64,000 nt of DNA from Nocardia sp. NBC_00565 (GTDB lineage: Bacteria > Actinomycetota > Actinomycetes > Mycobacteriales > Mycobacteriaceae). Within the stretch, counting starts at the first letter, position 1; the number at the start of each line of letters is the position of its first letter. Below the pieces are notes generated by a model, which searched no databases, had not been told where the DNA came from, and was given only the letters and a program-made list of their open reading frames with translations. Shown here piece after piece: positions 54,458 through 62,636 of the stretch. Where the stretch lies: the NCBI RefSeq assembly GCF_036345915.1, contig NZ_CP107785.1, positions 1,116,001 through 1,180,000 of the forward strand, in the 5' to 3' direction. The translations under genes and the position numbers were made by a program.

Positions 54458-55341
54458 GATGTCTCCTTCTCCAGTGGAAGCTCGGCGACGCCGAGACCGG
54501 CCGCCAGATGGCTGAGCGCCAGCCGCGCGAGCGGTAGGTCGGTGTCGAGCCGTTCGCCCAGTTCGAGTGCGAGTGCGAGGTCCTTCTCGCCCAGATCGCG
54601 GACGTGGCCGAGGATGAGAAACCAGAAGTCGTCGGGTGCGACGGGGGCCGTGGTGTTGCGCAGCATGATGGCCCCCGCCCCGCCGGTGATGGAATCGGAA
54701 TGCCGAACCACCTTGCCGAGGGCACTGATATCGAGGCCCGCGTGCTCGGCGAGTCGTTGCGCCTCCGTTGCGGCGGTGAAGGAAACGAAGTGAAGCAGGT
54801 TGCGAGCCAGCTTCATTCGCGTTCCCGAGCCCACCACTCCGGCATGCACGATCAGATCCGAGAAACACCGGAATGGTGCCCGGATGCGTTGCACCGCAGC
54901 GTCCGTGCCGCCGACCATAACGGCGAGTGTGCCGCGATTGGCTGCCGGTGCGCCGCCGCTGACGGGCGCATCTACGAATTCCACCTCGTGGTCCGCGCAC
55001 GCCGCCGCGAGCTTTTCCGCAGTGACGTCGCTGATGGTCGAGTGCACCGCGATCACGGTTCCCGGCGCAGCGGTGCGCAGCAGACCGTTGGGGCCGGTCA
55101 CCACATCACACACCTGGGCATCATCGATGACGGTCACACAAATCACCCGTGCGGTGGCGGCGAGCTCCGCGGGGTTGGCCGCGGAGCTCGCACCGGCGTC
55201 GGTGAACGGCAGTGTCGCCTCGGGCCGTACGTCGCACACGGTCAGGCCACCGGGCCATTGCAGCAGCCGCTGGGCCATGGGCGCGCCCATATTGCCGAGT
55301 CCGATGAACCCGACCGGGACGTCGTATTCGGAATCGCCCAT
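54454..55341 (-). CDS. 3-hydroxyisobutyrate dehydrogenase-like NAD(P) oxidoreductase
   Basis: The 295-residue beta-hydroxyacid dehydrogenase has the Rossmann motif VGFIGLGNMGAPMAQRLLQW (about 10-29). The substrate signature FVDAPVSGGAPAANRGTLAV lies near 120, and the catalytic lysine in GSGTRMKLARNLLHFV near 175. It reduces or oxidises a hydroxy acid or aldehyde intermediate; the true substrate is unknown. It overlaps its neighbours (ATGA downstream, TGATG upstream). It resembles Rv0770. Confidence 0.88.
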   Translation of the reverse strand: MGDSEYDVPVGFIGLGNMGAPMAQRLLQWPGGLTVCDVRPEATLPFTDAGASSAANPAELAATARVICVTVIDDAQVCDVVTGPNGLLRTAAPGTVIAVHSTISDVTAEKLAAACADHEVEFVDAPVSGGAPAANRGTLAVMVGGTDAAVQRIRAPFRCFSDLIVHAGVVGSGTRMKLARNLLHFVSFTAATEAQRLAEHAGLDISALGKVVRHSDSITGGAGAIMLRNTTAPVAPDDFWFLILGHVRDLGEKDLALALELGERLDTDLPLARLALSHLAAGLGVAELPLEKETS

Positions 55342-56090
55342 CACCGGATGATCTGTCCGCCGTCGACGTTCAGAATCTGGCCCGTAACCCACCCGGCGTC
55401 ATCGGAGAGCAGATAAAGGCAGGCGCCAACCAGATCCTCGGGAGTGCCCATGCGCTTGATCGGGATACGAGAGACCATCTCCTTGACCATCTTCCCGGGG
55501 GTGACGGTCTGGGTGGCCTCGGTGTCGATCGGGCCGGGCGCGATGGCGTTGACCCGGATATTGGATCCACCGAGCTCGGTGGCCAACTGCTGGGTGAGGC
55601 CGTTGATGCCGACCTTGGCCAGACCGTAGAACCCGGAGTAAAGCCATGCGGCGGTGGAGGATTGATTGACGATCGAACCGCCGCTGGCGGTGACCATGTG
55701 CTGCCACACCGCGCGAGTGACATTCAGTGCGCCGTCGAGGTTCACACCCATGAACTTCTTGTAGTAGTCCCATGGGACCGTCAGCAGCAGGTCGAGCTTC
55801 ATATCGCCGTAGATGGCGGCATTGTTGACCAGGTGGTTGATGCCACCGAATTCGGCAACGGTGAATTCGGCCAGCTCGCTGGCAGATTCGGGATTGGAGA
55901 CATCGACGCGCCGGTAGAGGGCGGTGCCTCCGTCGGCGACGATCTGCTTGGCCACGTCCTCACCACGCTCGGCGTTGAGGTCGGCGACGACCACCTTCGC
56001 GCCCTCGGCAGCGAGTGCCTTGGCGTAGACGGCTCCGATGCCCTGCGCGGCGCCGGTGACGATTGCGGTGCGCCCATTGAAACGTGCCAT
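55341..56090 (-). CDS. Short-chain dehydrogenase/reductase
   Basis: The 249-residue classical SDR has TGAAQGIG (12-19), the NNAA structural motif, catalytic Ser in SIVNQSSTAA, and Tyr-x3-Lys in YGLAK near residue 155. VNAIAPGPIDTEAT and a C-terminal ILNVDGGQIIR follow. It should oxidise a secondary alcohol with NAD(P). It is the second gene of the minus-arm operon, 36 bases after the aldehyde dehydrogenase gene, as Rv0769 is beside aldA. Confidence 0.9.
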   Translation of the reverse strand: MARFNGRTAIVTGAAQGIGAVYAKALAAEGAKVVVADLNAERGEDVAKQIVADGGTALYRRVDVSNPESASELAEFTVAEFGGINHLVNNAAIYGDMKLDLLLTVPWDYYKKFMGVNLDGALNVTRAVWQHMVTASGGSIVNQSSTAAWLYSGFYGLAKVGINGLTQQLATELGGSNIRVNAIAPGPIDTEATQTVTPGKMVKEMVSRIPIKRMGTPEDLVGACLYLLSDDAGWVTGQILNVDGGQIIR

Positions 56091-56126
56091 GGTGTTCAGC
56101 TCCTTGTGCTGGAAGAGGATTGGGGA

Positions 56127-57596
56127 TCAGGCGGGAGTGGCGACGAGCTTGGTTTCGAGGTATTCCTCGAACCCGGCCACGCCCATTTCGCGGCCGATTC
56201 CGGATTGCTTGTAGCCGCCGAACGGCGCGTCGGCGTGGTACCAGAGCCCGCCGTTGACGCTGAGGGTTCCGGTGCGGACGCCCGATACCACCTTCTCGAT
56301 ACGGTCAGGGTCCTTGCCCCAGACCGAACCTGATAGGCCGTAAGGGGATTCGTTGGCCATGCGGACCGCGTCGGCATCGCCGTCGTGCGCGATCACGACC
56401 AGAACGGGACCGAAGATCTCCTCTTGGGCCACCGTCGAGGTATTGCCGAGATCGGCGATCACGGTCGGTTCGATGAAGTAGCCACGGTCGCGGCTGGCGG
56501 GTCGTCCGCCTCCGGTCACGATGCGCCCGCCCTCGGAGCGAGCGATATCGAGATAGCGTTCGACCCGATCGCGCTGCGCGGCGGATATCAAAGGCCCGCA
56601 AATGGTTCCAGGTTTCGTCGGATCCCCGGCCCGGATTCCTGACATCGCCGCCGCTGCTGCTGCGACCGCATCGTCATAGGCGGAACGCGGCACCAGCAGC
56701 CGGGTGGTGAGCGCACAGCCCTGCCCGGCGTGGATCGCAACGGAGAACGCGGTGTAACTCGCGGCCGCGGCAATGTCCGCATCGTCGAGCACGATCGCGG
56801 CGGACTTGCCCCCGAGCTCGAGGAACGTGCGTTTGATCATCGGAGCCGCACCGGCCATGACCGATCGACCGGTCCGGGTGGATCCGGTGAACGTGACCAT
56901 ATCGACTCGAGGATCTTCCACGAGCTGGGCGCCGAGAGCGTGGTTGTCGGAGGTGACGATGTTGATCACGCCGGCGGGAATGTCGGTGTGTTCGACGATC
57001 AACGAGCCGAGCACTGCGGCGCACCAGGGCGTATCCGGTGCGGGTTTGAGAACGACGGTGTTGCCGGCGGCCAGTGCCGGGCCGAGTTTTGCCAGGTTGA
57101 TCTGGTGCGGAAAATTCCACGGCGTGATCGCTCCGACGACGCCGACGGCTTCCCTGCGAACGGTGCGCCGACTGTTGATGCCCATTTGCTCGGCATCGCC
57201 GAGATCTGTTTTCCAGCTGTAGTTTTCGGACAAATCCGCAGCGAAGGACAGATCGGCGATGGGACCTTCTAATTGCGGTCCGCTGGTGAGCATGACCGGT
57301 GCGCCGACCTCCCCGACGGTGATCTCGCGCAGTTCGTCGATGCGGTTCTGCATGGCGCCGCGCAACTGGCGCACGCAATGGGCGCGAAAAGCGTGATCGC
57401 GGGACCACTCGGTGGTGTCGAAGGCCGTCCGCGCGGCATTGATGGCGGCGTCCATGTCATCGGCGGAGGCATTGGCGGCGTGGCCGAGTACCTCCTCGGT
57501 GGCGGGATTGATCGTCGCGAACACACCCGATCCACCGGGGACCAGCTTGCCGCCGATCAGCAGGGGAGTGCCTTCTGCGGGGACAAGATCGTTCAT
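56127..57596 (-). CDS. Aldehyde dehydrogenase (AldA-like)
   Basis: The 489-residue NAD-dependent aldehyde dehydrogenase shows GAITPWNFPHQINLAKLGPA near residue 150 and FTGSTRTGRSV. The general-base glutamate lies in FLELGGKSAAIVLDDAD, the catalytic cysteine in AGQGCALTTRLLV near 293, and EEIFGPVL near 385. It is the first gene of the minus arm and divergent from the P450 gene. A TetR-type operator lies 22 bases before its start. It probably oxidises the aldehyde formed from P450 hydroxylation and SDR action. Confidence 0.92.
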   Translation of the reverse strand: MNDLVPAEGTPLLIGGKLVPGGSGVFATINPATEEVLGHAANASADDMDAAINAARTAFDTTEWSRDHAFRAHCVRQLRGAMQNRIDELREITVGEVGAPVMLTSGPQLEGPIADLSFAADLSENYSWKTDLGDAEQMGINSRRTVRREAVGVVGAITPWNFPHQINLAKLGPALAAGNTVVLKPAPDTPWCAAVLGSLIVEHTDIPAGVINIVTSDNHALGAQLVEDPRVDMVTFTGSTRTGRSVMAGAAPMIKRTFLELGGKSAAIVLDDADIAAAASYTAFSVAIHAGQGCALTTRLLVPRSAYDDAVAAAAAAMSGIRAGDPTKPGTICGPLISAAQRDRVERYLDIARSEGGRIVTGGGRPASRDRGYFIEPTVIADLGNTSTVAQEEIFGPVLVVIAHDGDADAVRMANESPYGLSGSVWGKDPDRIEKVVSGVRTGTLSVNGGLWYHADAPFGGYKQSGIGREMGVAGFEEYLETKLVATPA

Positions 57597-57617
57597 ACAT
57601 GGACTCCGATAGTATGA

Positions 57618-57639
57618 TGTCTGGACAGGTGTTCGGAAT
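57618..57639. promoter_or_regulatory. TetR-type operator, copy 2 (aldehyde dehydrogenase promoter)
   Basis: TGTCTGGACA (57618-57627), GG, TGTTCGGAAT (57630-57639). The layout is the same as the copies at 61234 and 57777, and it is 22 bases before the aldehyde dehydrogenase start. Confidence 0.72.
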
Positions 57640-57753
57640 ATAGTTCGGATATGTCACCGAGCGCAAGAACGGGTTCGTGAAGTCGCCTGTGTGCAAGCAG
57701 TTTCTTTGCTGTGCCCGGATCTGTTCGCAGCTCTGTAGTCGAGTTCGCCGTTG

Positions 57754-57798
57754 TGTCGGACTGATGTCGATGATACTGTCCAGACAGATGTCCAGCTA
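57754..57798. promoter_or_regulatory. TetR-type operator array, copy 3 (P450 promoter)
   Basis: TGTC starts at 57754, 57765, 57777 and 57789, so at 11-12 base steps, about one helix turn. The best copy is TGTCCAGACA (57777-57786), GA, TGTCCAG (57789-57795). It is 69 bases before the P450 start. Confidence 0.68.
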
Positions 57799-57866
57799 TG
57801 TGTCTCTTTGGGTCGGTGTCCCGGCTCGGCCCGGAGGAATGCACGATCGAAATCGAGGTATGCGTG

Positions 57867-59072
57867 ATGACTTCGGCCTCACTGGAGCCGTTCACGTTCG
57901 ATCCGTACGACTACCGGTTCCATGACGACCCGTACCCGACTTATGCGCGTTTGCGCGCCGAGACTCCGCTGTATCACAACCCGGAGCTCGACTTCTGGGC
58001 GCTGTCACGGCACGCCGACGTCATGGCGGGCTTCCGCGATACCGTGCGGCTCTCCAGCGCGAACGGGGTGTCACTGGATCCGGCTGCTTGGGGGCCGCAC
58101 GCGTATCGGACGATGTCCTTTCTCGCGATGGACGATCCGCGGCATGTGCGGATGCGTCGTCTGGTCTACAAGGGCTTCACGCCCAAGCGTGTGACCGAGA
58201 TGGACAACCGCATCCATGCGCTGACGCTCGAGCATCTCGAACCCGCGCTCGAGCGTGAATCTTTCGACTGGATCGAGGATTTCGCCGGCAAACTGCCCAT
58301 GGACGTCATTTCCGAGCTCATGGGTGTGCCCGAATCGGATCGCGCTGAAATCCGCAGGCTCGCCGACCTGGTCGTACATCGAGAGGAGGGCGTCCTCGAT
58401 GTGCCGATGCCCGCGATGGACGCGGCCGTCCGGCTGTTCACCTACTACGGCGAGATGGTCGCAGAGCGTCGGGCCCGCCCCAGCGACGATCTCACTTCGG
58501 CGTTGCTGGATGCGGAGATCGACGGTGACCGCCTCTCGGACGAGGAAATCATCGGGTTCATGTTCCTGATGGTCGTGGCCGGAAACGAGACCACCACAAA
58601 GCTTTTGGGCAATGCGCTGTACTGGGCCGCACGTAATCCGGATGAGTACGCGAAGGTTGTCGCCGATCCCAGCCTGGTTCCGGACTGGGTCGAGGAAACG
58701 TTGCGTTACGACACCTCCAGTCAACTCGTCGCCCGCAGCGCGGCCACGGATTTCGAGATGTACGGCAGCACCATCCCCATGGGAGCAAAGGTGCTGTTGC
58801 TCATCGGCTCCGCCAATCGGGACTCGGAGGTCTTCGACGACGCCGACAGCTTCCGCATCGATCGCGCGGACAAAGGCAATCTCGCCAGTTTCGGTGCGGG
58901 CGTGCACTTCTGTCTCGGCGCGCACCTGGCCCGCCTCGAGACCACCATCGCCTTGCGCGAATTCGTCTCGCGGGTGCCACATTACGAACTCATCGAGGCC
59001 GGTATCGAACGGGTCCACTCGACCAATGTGCGCGGCTTCGCCAAACTGCCCATCCGAGTTGAGGTTTCCTGA
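57867..59072 (+). CDS. Cytochrome P450, CYP123-like
   Basis: The 401-residue soluble P450 has the I-helix oxygen-activation motif MVVAGNETTTKL (about 234-245), the ExxR pair in EETLRYDTS, and the heme-binding FGAGVHFCLGAHLARLE (about 343-359). Phrases such as GKLPMDVISELMGVPESD and HSTNVRGFAKLPI agree with M. tuberculosis CYP123 as I recall it. The neighbouring SDR and ferredoxin copy the cyp123 locus too. ATG 57867 follows GAGG at eight bases. The substrate is unknown; a lipid or terpenoid is a guess. Confidence 0.9.
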   Translation: MTSASLEPFTFDPYDYRFHDDPYPTYARLRAETPLYHNPELDFWALSRHADVMAGFRDTVRLSSANGVSLDPAAWGPHAYRTMSFLAMDDPRHVRMRRLVYKGFTPKRVTEMDNRIHALTLEHLEPALERESFDWIEDFAGKLPMDVISELMGVPESDRAEIRRLADLVVHREEGVLDVPMPAMDAAVRLFTYYGEMVAERRARPSDDLTSALLDAEIDGDRLSDEEIIGFMFLMVVAGNETTTKLLGNALYWAARNPDEYAKVVADPSLVPDWVEETLRYDTSSQLVARSAATDFEMYGSTIPMGAKVLLLIGSANRDSEVFDDADSFRIDRADKGNLASFGAGVHFCLGAHLARLETTIALREFVSRVPHYELIEAGIERVHSTNVRGFAKLPIRVEVS

Positions 59073-59074
59073 AC

Positions 59075-59872
59075 ATGCCACGTTTCGAACCGCATCCGGT
59101 GCGACGACCGGTCCTGATCGCGGGAGCGTCCTCCGGGATCGGCTCGGCTACTGCGGAGATGCTTGCCGAGCAGGGATATCCGGTAGCGCTGGGCGCCCGC
59201 CGCGTCGAGGAATGTGAACGGCTGGCCGAAAAGATCACGGCCGCTGGCGGTGCGGCTTTCGCGCACTATCTCGACGTCACCGACACCGCTTCGGTCGATG
59301 AGTTCGTGTTCGCCGCCGAGCGGGCACTGGGTCCCGCCGAGATCGTAGTCTCCGGAGCCGGCGATCTCGAATTCGGATTGATTCACGAGATGAGCAGCGA
59401 GCAGTTCGCCAAGCAGGTCGATGTGCACCTGATCGGCGCGCACCGGCTGGTACGACGCGTCATCCCGGACATGATCACGCGGGGCCGCGGGGATTTCGTG
59501 CTGATCAGCTCTGACTGCGCCGATGCACCGCGTCCACGCGCGGGCGCCTACAGTGCGGCCAAGACCGGACTCGAGGCCATGGCCAACCAGATGCGAATGG
59601 AGCTCGAGGGCACCGGCGTTCGGGTCAGTCTGGTTCGACCCGGTGCGACGAAGACCGGTATGGGCCTCACCGCGCCCGCCGAGGTTGTGGGACCGCTTAT
59701 CGAGGACTGGATTGCCTGGGGGTTCGCCCGGCATCCGTACATGTTGCGGCCGAGGGATATGGCCGCTGCCGTTTCTTCGGTTGTTTCGACACCTCCGGGC
59801 AGCCATCTCGTCCTGGTCGAGGTGCAACCGGGCGTACCGAAGAAAGTGGCCGAATCCGGGAGTGGCGCATGA
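59075..59872 (+). CDS. Short-chain dehydrogenase (Rv0765c-like)
   Basis: The 265-residue SDR has AGASSGIGSATAEMLAEQGY (about 16-35). Ser lies in FVLISSDCADAPRPRAG and Tyr-x3-Lys in YSAAK near residue 165. The usual NNAG is replaced by SGAG, a mild deviation. The gene starts three bases after the P450 stop and overlaps the ferredoxin gene by ATGA. It probably oxidises the P450 product. Confidence 0.88.
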   Translation: MPRFEPHPVRRPVLIAGASSGIGSATAEMLAEQGYPVALGARRVEECERLAEKITAAGGAAFAHYLDVTDTASVDEFVFAAERALGPAEIVVSGAGDLEFGLIHEMSSEQFAKQVDVHLIGAHRLVRRVIPDMITRGRGDFVLISSDCADAPRPRAGAYSAAKTGLEAMANQMRMELEGTGVRVSLVRPGATKTGMGLTAPAEVVGPLIEDWIAWGFARHPYMLRPRDMAAAVSSVVSTPPGSHLVLVEVQPGVPKKVAESGSGA

Positions 59873-60069
59873 AGATTCATGCTGACCTGGACCTGTGTCA
59901 GGGGCACGCGGTCTGCCAGGCGGAAGCGCCCGAGGTGTTCACGGTTCCCAAGCGCGGCAAGGTCGAGATCCTCGACCCCACCCCCGGGACCGACGCACGC
60001 GCCGGTGTCGAGAATGCCGTGCGCTATTGCCCCACGCAGGCGCTCACACTCACTGACGGCGACAGCTGA
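59869..60069 (+). CDS. 3Fe-4S-type ferredoxin
   Basis: The 66-residue ferredoxin has cysteines in CQGHAVC (10 and 16) and YCP (about 54). The second position of the usual CxxC is a histidine-alanine gap, so a [3Fe-4S] cluster is expected, as in P450 partner ferredoxins such as Rv0763c. It is translationally coupled to the SDR gene and should feed electrons to the P450. Confidence 0.92.
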   Translation: MKIHADLDLCQGHAVCQAEAPEVFTVPKRGKVEILDPTPGTDARAGVENAVRYCPTQALTLTDGDS

Positions 60070-60122
60070 ACCGCTCCATTCCCACCAATACAATTCTTTG
60101 CCTCCACGAAAGGACCACTGCC

Positions 60123-60674
60123 ATGGCTGAATTCGATCGCGCTGAACTCGACGAGATGGTGCAACGCTGGGTGCAGGCCAATAAGGACTGCGAAGCCAAA
60201 GGCGATTGGAAGCCGCTGGTCGACTTCTACACCACCGATGCCACCTACGGCTGGAACTACGGGCCCAAGCAGGAATTCATGGCCGTCGGCCGTGATGAGA
60301 TCCGTGATTACGCGCTCGGTACCGAGATGGAGGGTCTCGAAGGGTGGGTCTATACCTACCAGCACTTCGTCATCGATGAACGCAGCGGTGACGTCATCGG
60401 ATTGTGGAAGCAGATCAGTGATGCGACCCGTGCCGACGGCAGCAACTACTCGCCGGAAGGCATCGGGGGCAGCTGGTTTCGCTACGCCGGTGATTTCCAA
60501 TGGTCGTGGCAGCGCGACTTCTTCGACTTCGGGAACGTGGGCGCGCTGTTCATGGAGATGATCACCAACAACGCGTTGTCCGATGGCATGCAGAAGCGCA
60601 TCCAGCGCGCGACCTCGAGTGCGCCGTTGCCCGGCTGGTACCGGATCGGCCAAGGTCCAGTACCGCTGTGGTGA
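60123..60674 (+). CDS. SnoaL/NTF2-like protein
   Basis: The 183-residue protein has an NTF2-like fold pattern: a helical start ELDEMVQRWVQANKDCEAKG, DWKPLVDFYTTDATYGWNYG, then strands with FVIDERSGDVIGLWKQIS. It is rich in tryptophan and tyrosine, consistent with a hydrophobic ligand pocket. Relatives include isomerases, cyclases and epoxide hydrolases. It follows the ferredoxin gene and precedes a broken fadD. The function is not known. Confidence 0.78.
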   Translation: MAEFDRAELDEMVQRWVQANKDCEAKGDWKPLVDFYTTDATYGWNYGPKQEFMAVGRDEIRDYALGTEMEGLEGWVYTYQHFVIDERSGDVIGLWKQISDATRADGSNYSPEGIGGSWFRYAGDFQWSWQRDFFDFGNVGALFMEMITNNALSDGMQKRIQRATSSAPLPGWYRIGQGPVPLW

Positions 60675-60710
60675 CCCGGTTCCGACGAGACCCATCGAGA
60701 GAATAATCCC

Positions 60711-61180
60711 GTGGCAAACAACTTTGCTGACCTGTTCGAGCACGCCGTAGACGCGATGCCCGATCGTATTGCTCTGATCAGTGGCGGCCGCCGTGTTTCC
60801 TATATCGAGCTCGAGAGGCGGGCAAACCAGCTCGCCGATTACTTCGGCTCGCTCGGCGTGGGTGCGGGGACGCACATCGGTTTCCAAATGCACAACAGCA
60901 TCGAGACCGTCGAGATGTGGCGGGTGCTCGGCGGTGGAATCGACTTTTACACGGGTGAATTCCTCGCCGTACCACCAGTCGCGCGTCGGGGCCCAGAACG
61001 ATCCATTGACATGGCTGGTGTTGCCGCCGTTGATCAATGCCGCGGCGTTCATGCCCACGTTCATCGCGTCGTGGTCGGGCAATTCGGTGGTTCTCGAGTC
61101 GAAGTTCGACCCGGTGCGAGCGTGGGGCCTGGTGGAGCGGGAACGACCCCACGTCATGGTCATCACGGGGCGATTCGGTT
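60711..61180 (+). pseudogene. N-terminal fragment of an acyl-CoA synthetase (fadD), deleted and frameshifted
   Basis: The first 67 codons encode a normal start (NFADLFEHAVDAMPDRIALI, SYIELERRANQLADYF, IGFQMHNSIE). The frame then jumps to MWRVLGGGIDFYTGE, missing about 110-130 family residues. After another shift comes WLVLPPLINAAAFMPTFIAS, SVVLESKFDPVRAWGLVERE, RPHVMVITG. The C-terminal half is lost. GTG start at 60711. The type is FadD17/FadD19-like, i.e. long-chain or steroid side-chain ligases. Confidence 0.8.
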
Positions 61181-61233
61181 GGCAAGCGATGAATCCGCGT
61201 GTGCTAATGGTTCAAGACAGTAGTCGGTAGTAA

Positions 61234-61255
61234 TGTCTAGACATATGTCCGAAAT
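61234..61255. promoter_or_regulatory. TetR-type operator, copy 4 (tetR-B start)
   Basis: TGTCTAGACA (61234-61243, a perfect palindrome), TA, TGTCCGAAAT (61246-61255). It ends one base before the GTG that I take as the tetR-B start, so it would repress its own regulator. Confidence 0.75.
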
Positions 61256-61256
61256 A

Positions 61257-61820
61257 GTGTCACCGGGGACCGAAGCCACACGGCGACGGCTGACCGAGAA
61301 GCAGGCCGACACCGTTGATCGCCTGACCGCCGCAGCGGTCGAAGTGCTTTCCCGAGAAGGATACTCAGGCACCACGGTGCGGCTCGTTGCCGCCGCCGCG
61401 GGGGTCGGTACGGCCACCGCATACACCTATTTCTCCTCCAAGGAACACCTCATCGCCGAAGTGTATTGGCGGCGATTGGTGGTCGCACCGCTCCCCGACA
61501 TGGAGGGCCTGGACCAAGTTGCCCGCGTCGGCGCCGTCCTGCGCCAGGTATCGATGCTGATCGCCGACGAGCCCGCCCTGGCCGGCGCGGTCAGCAACGC
61601 GCTCCTGGGTGACGATCCGGATGTCAAGCACCTGAGGGTCCGAATCGGCGCCGAGATCCGCGGCAGGCTCAGTCGCGCACTCGGTTCCGAAGAGACCGAG
61701 ACGCTCAGCATCCTCGAGCTCCTCTACGCCGGCGCACTGCTACACGGCGGCATGGGGCATATTTCCTACAGCGAAGTCGCCGACCTGCTGGAGGCCTGTG
61801 TCCGGCGGTTGTTGGGCTGA
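61257..61820 (+). CDS. TetR-family regulator B
   Basis: A 187-residue close paralogue of TetR-A with the same helix-turn-helix (GYSGTTVRLVAAAAGVGTAT, YTYFSSKEHLIAEV). GTG 61257 is chosen because it aligns exactly with the start of TetR-A (SPGTEATRRRL against STGFEATRRRL). ATG 61233 and 61245 are in frame but would lie inside the operator. It is probably the main repressor of the P450/aldehyde dehydrogenase regulon. A CoA thioester ligand is plausible given the flanking fadD relics. Confidence 0.87.
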   Translation: MSPGTEATRRRLTEKQADTVDRLTAAAVEVLSREGYSGTTVRLVAAAAGVGTATAYTYFSSKEHLIAEVYWRRLVVAPLPDMEGLDQVARVGAVLRQVSMLIADEPALAGAVSNALLGDDPDVKHLRVRIGAEIRGRLSRALGSEETETLSILELLYAGALLHGGMGHISYSEVADLLEACVRRLLG

Positions 61821-61975
61821 GTCGCCCTGCCTCAGAACGAGAGTCAACGAGCCGAGTGCCCCCGCCGTCCTGGCTGGAGCACTCGGCTCGATCCATTTCT
61901 GCTGGTGGTGCCAGACTGGTGGAGCTGGTGCAGTCGATCATGACCACGATGACATCGACCCAATCAGGAGGCTGC

Positions 61976-62430
61976 AGTGTCTGCGTTCTCGCTACCCCGG
62001 GATTCGATTTCGCCGATCCAGCGTTGTGGGAAGCCCGCAACCCCGTCGAGTAATTTGCTCAGCTTCGTCGCACGGCCCCGGTCTCGTGGAATCCGCAGAC
62101 CGATGCCCAGTCCGGGGGCTTTCGAGACGGCGGCTACTGGGTGGTGACCAAACATGAAGACATCAAAGAGGTTTCGCGGAAGCCAGAGGTCTTCTCTTCG
62201 CAGCGCAAGGGTGCGATCATTCGGTTTCCAGGTGAGGTCACCCCCGGGCAGATCGAGGCGACCGGCGCGCTATTGGTGAACATGGATCCGCCCAAGCACA
62301 CCAAGATTCGGTGGATCATCTCGAAAGGGTTCACTCCCCGCGCAGTCGAGGGACTGCGGGCGGCTCTCACCGAACAGGCTGGGGCCATTGTGGATGCCGC
62401 GAAAAAGGAGGGCGGAGGGGACTTCGTCGA
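61976..62430 (+). pseudogene. Broken CYP125/CYP142-like P450, N-terminal part
   Basis: GFDFADPALWEARNPVE is followed by an in-frame TAA (62050-62052). The same frame then continues with FAQLRRTAPVSWNPQTDAQS, GGFRDGGYWVVTKHEDIKEV, LVNMDPPKHTKIRWIISKGF, DFVEQVA. The start region also has a one-base shift. All of the I helix and the heme-binding region are absent. The pattern is that of steroid C26/C27 hydroxylases. Confidence 0.75.
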
Positions 62431-62636
62431 ACAGGTGGCCGAGCGCCACGCGTTCGCGCACCCGCCGATTCGGCTCGGTCGTTGCGATTGTGGGACTCCG
62501 CGGCCGGCTGAGCGACGTCGGACAACGTCCTGCTGGGCGTGGCATTCTGCCGACGCTGTCGCGCTTTGGAAAACTATGTTACCTTAACCGCGTCATCATT
62601 CAAGCCCAGGTGCCGAAGCTTGACCGTAGGAGCGTT

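Noticed and set aside
60024..61166. 380-codon minus ORF over the SnoaL-like and fadD relic region
   Set aside because: The plus strand has coherent SnoaL and FadD segments here; the minus frame has no recognisable domain.
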